A stretch of 64,000 nt of DNA. Source: CAINVV01 sp037137375 (GTDB taxonomy: Bacteria > Bacteroidota > Bacteroidia > Bacteroidales > Prolixibacteraceae). A program made the position numbers and the translations under genes. The DNA is taken from positions 1-64,000 of the forward strand of contig JBAXKJ010000026.1 of assembly GCA_037137375.1 (NCBI GenBank). The letters run 5' to 3'. The notes beneath the pieces are model-generated. The model saw only the letters and a program-made list of their open reading frames with translations, made no database searches and had not been told where the DNA came from. Numbering within the stretch: position 1 is the first letter of the stretch; each line of letters opens with the position of its first letter. Shown here piece by piece: positions 29,513 to 37,164 of this stretch.

Positions 29513-29551
29513 AAACGTTAAAATTTAGTTTTTGGAATTATTAATTCACCG

Positions 29552-29559
29552 CAAATTTA
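29552..29559 (-). promoter_or_regulatory. -7 promoter box of susC1 (TAAATTTG)
   Basis: Minus-strand TAAATTTG is a full match to TAnnTTTG, 40 nt before the susC1 start codon and 30 nt after the conserved 34-bp element. The susC2 promoter has a box at the same offset, which supports it. Confidence 0.6.
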
Positions 29560-29589
29560 TCCGGGAAGGAACACACCATTGAATCCTGT

Positions 29590-29623
29590 TGTTTCAGATG
29601 TGTGTCTCTATGTTGCAAATTTG
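29590..29623 (-). promoter_or_regulatory. 34-bp conserved element upstream of susC1, putative HTCS operator
   Basis: This 34-bp stretch matches 37089-37122 at 30 of 34 positions. On the minus strand it begins CAAATTTGCAACA and ends CATCTGAAACA, with the four differences confined to its middle. It lies exactly 78 nt before the start codon, as does the other copy before susC2. The two susC genes are otherwise independent transcription units, so a shared binding site for the PUL's HTCS regulator is the simplest reading. The operator role is inference. Confidence 0.65.
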
Positions 29624-29649
29624 GTTTTGTCCAGATATTTAGGGGAAGG

Positions 29650-30585
29650 TTATAAAAAATGCCTCCTTACCAGGAAAGCCCTGATCACAGATAGCGCCCG
29701 ATCTGTCTGTTCTTCTGTCGCCGTATAATTAGTTACAATAAAAGCATGCCTCATATCCGGGAAAAGCATGTATTCTGTATCAATGCCGGCCATTTTACAA
29801 GCTTTGAAAAATGATTCGGCTTCTTCAGGCGTCACCACCTGGTCCTTTGCCCCATTCAAGGTAAGTATCGGGGCATCCTTAGGGTCGAGAAATCTGACCG
29901 GTGACAGATTCTGGGCACGCTGAAGTTGTTCTGGACCGGATGAAATATATTTTATCCACTTTTCAGGTGTTAGGTCCGATATTCCGTTGCAGTTAATGAC
30001 CACATCAGCTTTTTCTCCTTCCGGCAAATTCAAGGTACCCAGGCAGAGAGCCAGATGTCCCCCTGCCGAATCGCCAATAACAATAATTTTCTTAGGATCT
30101 ATCCCCAGTTCATCCGCATGATTTCGGATGAATTTTATGGCATCCGCACAATCGAAGAGGCAATCCTCAACCGTATTCTTATTGCCAGGATCACTGTTTT
30201 TGCCAGGAGCCGGTACAAGCCGGTATTCGACGGCGATTCCGACTGCTCCAATATCAGTCGAATACCTCAAATGAGGGGTATAGCCTTCCGGGTTACCTGC
30301 TACCCAAGCTCCGCCATGAATCCAGACCATGACAGGAGCTTTTTGGTTCCCCACCTTAGATGGCCGCATAACCAGTAAACGCAGCTTTTTTGAGTCCGCA
30401 GTTTTAAATATGATTGTATCGGGTTTTGTGTCGAGGGACTTGAAGTATCCTATCCCTTTGTCAACTTGCTTGGAATTCTGGCCCAATGTGCTATCGACAC
30501 AACAGGTTACCAATAAATAAATAATGAGCAGTTTGGTTGCGACGGATCTAAATTCCGAAATAAATTTTAGAATTTTCATAAACAT
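29650..30585 (-). CDS. Secreted alpha/beta-hydrolase esterase (HSL/CE-type)
   Basis: A 311-residue exported esterase of the hormone-sensitive-lipase-like alpha/beta-hydrolase group. Seen: N-terminal hydrophobic segment (about 16-32); oxyanion-hole motif HGGAW (90-94); nucleophile elbow GDSAGG with Ser173; a C-terminal acidic residue in LNGAKDQVV; and His in DMRHAF. All catalytic-triad positions are present. It is the last gene of the susC2-susD2-DUF5017 transcription unit, and its product may remove acetyl, feruloyl or methyl esters from the imported glycan. The Cys-Cys at 28-29 in the leader could mark a lipoprotein, but no convincing lipobox precedes it. The substrate is inferred from context only. 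Confidence 0.86.
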   Translation of the reverse strand: MFMKILKFISEFRSVATKLLIIYLLVTCCVDSTLGQNSKQVDKGIGYFKSLDTKPDTIIFKTADSKKLRLLVMRPSKVGNQKAPVMVWIHGGAWVAGNPEGYTPHLRYSTDIGAVGIAVEYRLVPAPGKNSDPGNKNTVEDCLFDCADAIKFIRNHADELGIDPKKIIVIGDSAGGHLALCLGTLNLPEGEKADVVINCNGISDLTPEKWIKYISSGPEQLQRAQNLSPVRFLDPKDAPILTLNGAKDQVVTPEEAESFFKACKMAGIDTEYMLFPDMRHAFIVTNYTATEEQTDRALSVIRAFLVRRHFL

Positions 30586-30634
30586 TTTCCCCCGGCAATA
30601 CGCCAGGCAACTCAGATTAAGGAGATTCTAACTA

Positions 30635-31669
30635 TCAGGGCGTTACTGTAAATGTAACTGTTTTTACTACTTTTTTCACTTTTGTAATATCGAGGTTTAA
30701 AGCAACAAAAGTTGCGGTATAGGTGCCGGGAGTCTTATAATAGGTAGCGGGAACTGCATTGAATTTGGTTAAAGTAAGCGCCACCGCATTTTTAATCGGG
30801 ACTCCAAAATCTGGCTTTACCTGCTTCAAATTAACTTTTGTGGTAATTAGCCAGTCGTCATTGTCATCATTTCCAGTGGTTAATCCCGGATCAAAAGTGA
30901 TAGGATAAGCAGTGACGATATTAATTCCGTTGGGATTTTTTACCGCTTTTGCCGCTGAAGTATTTGCCACTCCAACATTCCATGCATTAAAACCTGGCAG
31001 CGTATTGTTTTTAAGGCTTGCCTCAACCCATCCAGTATTCGCGAAGGCGGAGGCGGCAGTTCCCGCTGCAATTTGTGGTGGGGCAAATAATCCGGTTTTT
31101 GTTCCATCGGGTAAGATGTTAACCAGCGAGAATCCCTGCATCAGCCATTTCTGCTGGGTAACAAGGTCACTTTTTTTGCCTTTGTATCGAAAAGCGATAT
31201 TGATCGAATCGTTGACATTGAAGTCTGTAAGATTGATCGAATCGGAAGTGGTGTAAGAGGTAGTTATCGCTGTCGGCCATTTTGTGTTTCGGCTTGTAAT
31301 ATCTGTCCAGGAAGCTTTGACAATACTGATGGAATCGTAACCTTTCAGGTTAGAGGAGACCAGTAACCGCAGTGAATCGCCGTTCGTCAAGACTCCTTTT
31401 TGCAAAGAAGTCTGAAACACCAATTTAGCGATCCCGGCACCCGTGGTACGCTCCGCATTTACATACCGCATACCTATCTCCCCCGAATAAAAAATAACCT
31501 GATCGGGACTTCCGGCAAGGATAAATTTGACAGTATCTCCGACCTTATAAGTTGCTTTTGAAGTTGTTACATCAAAATTATCCGGCGAATCAACAATCGT
31601 TTTAGTGCAATTTGATAACATCATCACACCGAAAAGGATGATCATGGGAACTATAATATTTCTTTTCAT
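30635..31669 (-). CDS. DUF5017-type surface lipoprotein (putative glycan-binding, SusE-like role)
   Basis: A 344-residue lipoprotein: N-terminal MKRNIIVPMIILFGVMMLSN then Cys21, a good lipobox. The frame stays open 42 nt upstream, but the ATG at 31669 sits directly before this leader and is chosen. After Cys21 comes a PKD/Ig-like beta domain (YKVGDTVKFILAGSPDQVIFYSGE), then beta-strand-rich segments with SLRLLVSSNLKG and WLITTKVNLKQVKPDFGVPI. This fits the DUF5017 layout, known as a third, SusE/F-like surface glycan-binding protein next to SusCD pairs. It lies 48 bp after susD2, in the same transcript. A binding rather than catalytic role is expected, as no enzyme motif is visible. Confidence 0.75.
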   Translation of the reverse strand: MKRNIIVPMIILFGVMMLSNCTKTIVDSPDNFDVTTSKATYKVGDTVKFILAGSPDQVIFYSGEIGMRYVNAERTTGAGIAKLVFQTSLQKGVLTNGDSLRLLVSSNLKGYDSISIVKASWTDITSRNTKWPTAITTSYTTSDSINLTDFNVNDSINIAFRYKGKKSDLVTQQKWLMQGFSLVNILPDGTKTGLFAPPQIAAGTAASAFANTGWVEASLKNNTLPGFNAWNVGVANTSAAKAVKNPNGINIVTAYPITFDPGLTTGNDDNDDWLITTKVNLKQVKPDFGVPIKNAVALTLTKFNAVPATYYKTPGTYTATFVALNLDITKVKKVVKTVTFTVTP

Positions 31670-31717
31670 ATACTCAGTTTTTATTTTGATGATTCGAAAA
31701 AAGAGAGTCATCCGGTT

Positions 31718-33610
31718 CTACCAATTTGGATTCTGATAAAGGTTGTAATCATAGACTAGCTCTGTCGCAGGTATTGGGAATAAGGAATACTTTGTTGGAT
31801 TCGCCACAAAATTGACAGCAGATAAATTGGCGGCAGTCAAATAGGTGGACGGTGAATTGGTAGCATTGTCACTGATCACCTTCTGCATCTCCTGTGTCAT
31901 GATTCCCCAGCGCAATAAATCCTGCCGGCGCAATCCCTCGAAACACAGTTCCCTGGAACGTTCATCCACTATGTCCTGAAAGGTGAATGAAGAAACATCA
32001 ATATCCGCAACCGGAGTGGTTACCGGACTATACCCGAAGGCCCTTCTGCGAATCTGGTTAAAATATTCGACCGCCTGGGTGCTGGGGGAACCGTTTATTT
32101 TCAAATCGGCTTCCGCAGCCATCAGCAATACATCGGCATAGCGGATGATGGGAAAATTACAGGAAGTATAATTCTGTTGTCTGACAGAAGGTATATTAAG
32201 TTCGTACTCACGACGCCATTTACCAACAGGCCGGTCATAAATCGTGGGATAAGCAGAACCACCTGCTGTTACATTTATCGCGGTAACAGCGCCTCCCGAT
32301 ACAACAGCAGTTGCTGCTGCCAGCGTACCTGCTGACGATGTAAATGTGACAGCCGGGGCAGTAGTATATCCTGAGCCCCCATTTTCAACTGTAACCGAAG
32401 TGATAACTCCCGTTGGAGAGGTATTTGCAAAGGCAGTAGCCCCACCGTTTCCAGCAATATTAACCTTTAATATATCGGTGCGCACCGACCCGGTTGCGCC
32501 TTTATAGATATAGGGAGCAATCGCCCAGTCGCGTCTTAAATCACCAGCTTTGAAAAGTCTGAAAAGCTTTGGAAGGACACGGTATCCACCGCCTGAATAA
32601 CCGACGATTGAAGTAACGGTAGCATCGGGGCAAGTAACGCCCATCAGCGCCCCTAATTGTTGCGTCACAGAATAGCCTGTCCCGCTAAAGGTTCCTGAAG
32701 TATTGGATTTTGAAAGAAATGCTGCATCCCAGATCCCCTCTGTGATGTTTTTGTCGCCGTTGCTGTTATTTTGCATATTATTGATAAACAGGCGGCTGTA
32801 GGCTGGAGTAACATAAGCTGGAAAGACAGGAGAACCAGGGAAGGGGGTTGTATTTAACGAATGGATATTCGAATTGATGACCTTTTGAGCCCATGTCAGG
32901 GCATCTTTGTATTTGGAAACATCATTCAACGGACTTCCGGCCATGGAGAGACAGACCCTTGCAATCATCGCCTGAACAGCCGATTGGGTGACAATGGTTG
33001 GCGTCTGGGCTTTGGTCATCGTTTGAACCAGGGTATCAGCAGTCATCATATCCTTTAAAAGATAGGCATAAACGTCTTTTACTGAATTTCTTGGAAGATT
33101 AAAGTCCGTACCCATATTATCAGAGATCTCCGTTTTTAAGGGCACATCGCCATAATGCGTGACCAACAAGTAGTAGTAAAAACTTCTAAGGAACATCACC
33201 TCACCCTTGTATCTTTTCCGTTTCGCCTCATCCATCTCGGGTTTATCGATGACATACAGGATAACATTTGCACGTTCAATACCTTGATACAACATTTTCC
33301 AAAGATTTGAGTAAGGTGTATCGGAACTGGACAGGTTATACAAAGCGGGTTGGTTGGTAGTGGTTGTTGTGACACCTGTCCTGAAAAGCTCATCCGTGCC
33401 CGAATCCATGTATCCCCATAACCCCTGGGCGTAGAGCTGATCTGTTTCCAGTATTGTGTAGACTGATGCTACCTGGGCATCCAACTGTGCCTCAGTAGTA
33501 AAAGTGACAGGCCTGAAAAATGCGGGAGTTAAACTCATATCTTTCTGGCAGGAGGTTCCTGCAAAGGTAATCAGCAGGGTAACCGTGAGAAGTTTAATAA
33601 TATTTTTCAT
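31718..33610 (-). CDS. SusD/RagB-family lipoprotein with inserted beta-repeat module (susD2)
   Basis: A 630-residue SusD-like surface glycan-binding lipoprotein with Cys21 in FAGTSC. Core SusD helices are evident (KRYKGEVMFLRSFYYYLLVTHYGDVPL at about 133-159 and the closing DIVDERSRELCFEGLRRQDLLRWG). It ends in the characteristic NLYQNPNW. Between about residues 372 and 457 is an insert rich in Gly/Ala/Thr/Val with two VxNGGSGY-like repeat units (VENGGSGYTTAPAV; VTAGGSAY), not a normal part of SusD. It may be an added surface or glycan-contact module. The gene starts 38 bp after susC2 and belongs to the same operon. Confidence 0.93.
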   Translation of the reverse strand: MKNIIKLLTVTLLITFAGTSCQKDMSLTPAFFRPVTFTTEAQLDAQVASVYTILETDQLYAQGLWGYMDSGTDELFRTGVTTTTTNQPALYNLSSSDTPYSNLWKMLYQGIERANVILYVIDKPEMDEAKRKRYKGEVMFLRSFYYYLLVTHYGDVPLKTEISDNMGTDFNLPRNSVKDVYAYLLKDMMTADTLVQTMTKAQTPTIVTQSAVQAMIARVCLSMAGSPLNDVSKYKDALTWAQKVINSNIHSLNTTPFPGSPVFPAYVTPAYSRLFINNMQNNSNGDKNITEGIWDAAFLSKSNTSGTFSGTGYSVTQQLGALMGVTCPDATVTSIVGYSGGGYRVLPKLFRLFKAGDLRRDWAIAPYIYKGATGSVRTDILKVNIAGNGGATAFANTSPTGVITSVTVENGGSGYTTAPAVTFTSSAGTLAAATAVVSGGAVTAINVTAGGSAYPTIYDRPVGKWRREYELNIPSVRQQNYTSCNFPIIRYADVLLMAAEADLKINGSPSTQAVEYFNQIRRRAFGYSPVTTPVADIDVSSFTFQDIVDERSRELCFEGLRRQDLLRWGIMTQEMQKVISDNATNSPSTYLTAANLSAVNFVANPTKYSLFPIPATELVYDYNLYQNPNW

Positions 33611-33648
33611 ACAATATTTTTAAAGATTGATGGTTATCTCTCTCAGAT

Positions 33649-36600
33649 TTAAAAAGTAACATTAACTCCAAAATTCAGCGTAAGGGTGCGCGGGTAGGGC
33701 GTGTAATCGTACCCCGGAGCCAGGGCGGTATAGGCGCTGCTGGGCTGGACAAAAGAATATCCGGTCCCGCTGTTAGCCGAAGTTGTCGTAGTTGAACTGC
33801 CATTTCCCCCGAAAGGACTATTTGCCGGATTCGATGGTCTGAAGTTGGAGACTTCGGGATCTATGCCAGAATACCGGGTGAAGGTCAGAATATTCTGCGC
33901 TGAAGCTGTCAGTCTGATATTTTGAATCTTCATTTTTTTCAGAAGTGTCTGAGGTATCGAGTAATTTAAGGAGATCGTTTTTAATCTTAAGAAGGAAGCA
34001 TCCTCAACGAATCTGGAGGAAACACGAGTCACATTATCTACATCTGTTTTTGAATTGTACCGTGCACGTGGAATATCATTGGTCGGATTACTGGGCGTCC
34101 AACGATCCGCATAGGTGGCGAATTGATTCCCATTCATAAAATAGCCCCCATTGGTTTCAAAAGCCAGCCTGTTTGCATTCAGGACATCATTGCCGTAACT
34201 CCATTGCAAGAATACATTGAGTGAGAAATTCTTATAAATGAAGTTGTTGTTAAAACCTCCGGTATGGATAGGCAGCGGATGGCCAATTACCGTCTGATCG
34301 CTGGCATCAATTTTGCCATCACCATTCATATCCTTATATTTTGCATCACCGGGTTGGATGGAAGCAGAATAGGTGGGTATCCCATTTTTTAGGGCATAGG
34401 TTCCATTGGCTAATTTATCGAAATCGGCATACTGATAGCAACCTGCCCAGGTGTAACCGTAAAATTCAGCTATCGGACCACCAACCTTGGCAATCCAGGC
34501 TGTCTGACTGCCATTCATACCCCATGATTGCTGACGAACTTCCATACCTGAAAAGAAACTCAAAATTTTGCCTTTGTTAAAGCCAATATTGAAACTACTG
34601 GTCCACTGAAAATTCTTGGTTGCAACATTGACTGAATTGACCGTAAACTCGAAACCATTATTCAATATATCACCGGTATTTTGATATTGTGTATTAGAAC
34701 CAACTCCATAACCGGCTAACATCGGAAGGGTTACCCCAAGAAGGAAATTGGATGTTTTTTTTCTGTAAAGATCCGCATCAATAGAAACTTTGTCTTTAAA
34801 AAAGCTAAGATTGATACCAAGGTCAAATTCTTTTGAAGTTTCCCAGGTTATATTCGTGTTGCCATAAAAATAGGGTTGAAGACCTGTTTGATAAGAATTG
34901 TTGTACGGATACCCTGCGGAAGTCTGTAATGAACCAAATTGCGACATGTAGGCAAAGTCGTTTACCTTATTGTTTCCGACTGATCCATAGCTAAGCCTGA
35001 TTTTACCATCACTCAAAATCGTTTTCTTTTTCTTCATAAACGGCTCATTGCTAAATCTCCAGGCAAAAGCACCCGATGGGAAATAGCCCCATTGTTTACC
35101 CGGCGAGAATTTGGACGACCCATCTTCACGTAAGGTTGCTGTAAACAGGTATTTATCTGAGATGGTGTAATTGATCCTTCCTAGCAAAGAACCTAATTGC
35201 CACTGGGACGAACCGGATCCTGGAGCGGTGGCGGTACCAGAAACAATTGATGACATCACCAGGTATTCTGTTGCCTGGGGAATATTGATGGTATTAAAAC
35301 TAATTGAATTGGTATTGGCATATTGGTAGGTAAAACCGACCATCACATCGAGAATCTGTTTTTTAAAAATCTCATTGCGATAGCTAAGGGTATTCTCACT
35401 TAGATAACTTTGATTAGTGGCACTTCCCCAACTCGCATTGATTCCATTGGTATTGACATAAGCGCCCGAGGTATTTTTAAACAAGTTTCCCTGCTGCGTA
35501 TTCGAATTGAAATATTGCTCACGTTTGGCAATGGTCGCATTGTAACCACCAGAGATTTTTAGTTTGAAATATTTCCTGAAGGTTAATTCCAACGAAGCAT
35601 TCAGATAACCGGTGTTATTGGTTGATTTTCGGTATTCATTTTGAGCCTGCATGAACGGATTAATTGTCGCATCGCCCAAAGTTGTAGTGGCCCCACTGTT
35701 AAAATCGGCAAAAGCAGTACTGTCAATGGCCGAATTAATCAAATCCTGATTTCCGACACCTGAAACAGGCCTGTATTTCCACATGCCTTCCACGACACCG
35801 CCGCCATTTCCTGTCGAAGGTAGTGTTCCATAGGTTTTCGTACTCGCATAGGAAGCGCTAATGGCTAATTTCAATTTTTTTGAGAGTTTCTGATCGAAGC
35901 TAATTTTGCCGTCATAACGGTTCATCCCGGTATTGATAATGATCCCTTTCTGGTCAAAAGCATTTCCTGATATGGAATATCTCGTATCCTCGGTTCCACC
36001 TGTAATATTAATGGAGTGATTACTTGTGATTCCGGGTCGTAACAGCAAATCCTGCCAGTCATAAGATTCCTGTGCATTTTTATAGGAATCCAATGTAATC
36101 CCTTTCGTTGGGTCCAAATAAGTTCTGGCAAAACGTGTTGATGGATTACTTGGTGTGCTTGCAATACTATCCAGGTCGAGCTGAAGCTTAACAAACTGAT
36201 AAGGACTCATCATTTTCATCCGCCGGGTATCCTGTTGGACAGAAGTCGAAAAACTATAGGTAACCTTTGGAGCGCTGATCGCTCCTCGCTTGGTGTTAAT
36301 GATGATGACCCCATTAGCGCCCCTGGCACCATATATGGCGATGGAGGAAGCATCCTTGAGAACATCCATCGATTCAATGTCGTTCGGATTAATGGAATTG
36401 ATGTCCATGTTTTCTACCGGGAAACCATCTATCACAAACAATGGTGAATTATCCTGACTTACTGATCCTCCCCGTATCGTAATCTGAGGTGCGGCACCAG
36501 GTTGACCGTCGTTTGAGGTAATTACAACTCCGGCAATACGTCCTGCAAATGCCTGATCGATGGAAGCCACAGGAGCCTGCCTCATCGATTCGACGTCCGC

Positions 36601-37011
36601 CTTCCCAACCGATCCGGTTAAGTCTTTTCGCTTGGAAGTACCATAGCCGATGACCACTACTTCATCAATTTTCTTAGCCTCACTTTCTTCCAAAACAACA
36701 GTTTGACCATTCACTTCTGAAGCAACTCTCTCCGTCGGATTAAAGCCCATGAATGAAAAAACTAAAATGGCCTGTGAATTTGGGACAGTTAGGGTGAATT
36801 TACCGTTTATATCAGTAGCAGTGCCAATAGTGGTTTTTTTGACAATCACATACACTCCAACCATTGGGGTCCCGGAATTGTCTTTCACAAATCCGGAAAT
36901 AGTTTTCTTCTCCTGTGCGAAGAGACTGGTAGTCAGTAATAGCACAATGATCAGCAGAATTCCGCGATCAAATGCCAACTTCAATTTTGTCATTGGACAA
37001 CATCTTTTCAT
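33649..37011 (-). CDS. SusC/RagA-family TonB-dependent transporter (susC2)
   Basis: A 1,120-residue TonB-dependent outer-membrane importer paired with susD2. Seen: leader MKRCCPMTKLK followed by a hydrophobic stretch, nearly identical in layout to susC1; carboxypeptidase-regulatory-like domain (37-108); plug with DIESMDVLKDASSIAIYGAR (about 125-243); long beta-barrel ending LNFGVNVTF. No STN domain, so regulation is expected to come from the HTCS and not from a sigma/FecR pair. It is preceded by the 34-bp element (37089) and a -7-like box (37051) with the same spacing as in susC1. It is the first gene of a susC2-susD2-lipoprotein-esterase unit. Confidence 0.96.
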   Translation of the reverse strand: MKRCCPMTKLKLAFDRGILLIIVLLLTTSLFAQEKKTISGFVKDNSGTPMVGVYVIVKKTTIGTATDINGKFTLTVPNSQAILVFSFMGFNPTERVASEVNGQTVVLEESEAKKIDEVVVIGYGTSKRKDLTGSVGKADVESMRQAPVASIDQAFAGRIAGVVITSNDGQPGAAPQITIRGGSVSQDNSPLFVIDGFPVENMDINSINPNDIESMDVLKDASSIAIYGARGANGVIIINTKRGAISAPKVTYSFSTSVQQDTRRMKMMSPYQFVKLQLDLDSIASTPSNPSTRFARTYLDPTKGITLDSYKNAQESYDWQDLLLRPGITSNHSINITGGTEDTRYSISGNAFDQKGIIINTGMNRYDGKISFDQKLSKKLKLAISASYASTKTYGTLPSTGNGGGVVEGMWKYRPVSGVGNQDLINSAIDSTAFADFNSGATTTLGDATINPFMQAQNEYRKSTNNTGYLNASLELTFRKYFKLKISGGYNATIAKREQYFNSNTQQGNLFKNTSGAYVNTNGINASWGSATNQSYLSENTLSYRNEIFKKQILDVMVGFTYQYANTNSISFNTINIPQATEYLVMSSIVSGTATAPGSGSSQWQLGSLLGRINYTISDKYLFTATLREDGSSKFSPGKQWGYFPSGAFAWRFSNEPFMKKKKTILSDGKIRLSYGSVGNNKVNDFAYMSQFGSLQTSAGYPYNNSYQTGLQPYFYGNTNITWETSKEFDLGINLSFFKDKVSIDADLYRKKTSNFLLGVTLPMLAGYGVGSNTQYQNTGDILNNGFEFTVNSVNVATKNFQWTSSFNIGFNKGKILSFFSGMEVRQQSWGMNGSQTAWIAKVGGPIAEFYGYTWAGCYQYADFDKLANGTYALKNGIPTYSASIQPGDAKYKDMNGDGKIDASDQTVIGHPLPIHTGGFNNNFIYKNFSLNVFLQWSYGNDVLNANRLAFETNGGYFMNGNQFATYADRWTPSNPTNDIPRARYNSKTDVDNVTRVSSRFVEDASFLRLKTISLNYSIPQTLLKKMKIQNIRLTASAQNILTFTRYSGIDPEVSNFRPSNPANSPFGGNGSSTTTTSANSGTGYSFVQPSSAYTALAPGYDYTPYPRTLTLNFGVNVTF

Positions 37012-37050
37012 ACATTTTAATTTAGTTATGAGACTAACCCTTCAATGTCG

Positions 37051-37058
37051 TAAAAATA
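37051..37058 (-). promoter_or_regulatory. -7-like promoter box of susC2 (TATTTTTA)
   Basis: Minus-strand TATTTTTA matches TAnnTTTG at all but the last base. It lies 40 nt before the start codon and 30 nt after the 34-bp element, the same offsets as the susC1 box. Confidence 0.45.
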
Positions 37059-37088
37059 TTCATAACCTTCCCATTCGATAAATCCGAA

Positions 37089-37122
37089 TGTTTCAGATGT
37101 ATATCTCAGTGTTGCAAATTTG
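37089..37122 (-). promoter_or_regulatory. 34-bp conserved element upstream of susC2, putative HTCS operator
   Basis: Second copy of the element found at 29590-29623 (30 of 34 identical), again exactly 78 nt before the start codon. The outer arms (CAAATTTGCAACA and CATCTGAAACA on the minus strand) are unchanged and only four middle bases vary, as expected for a two-half-site operator. No third copy was noticed before the enzyme cassette. Confidence 0.65.
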
Positions 37123-37164
37123 AAATTTTACTTATTGCTTTGGTTGAGCCTGCGAATGGAAAAG

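Noticed and set aside
31670..31711. Earlier start of the DUF5017 lipoprotein
   Set aside because: The additional 14 residues would separate the signal peptide from the N-terminus; ATG 31669 gives a standard lipobox leader.
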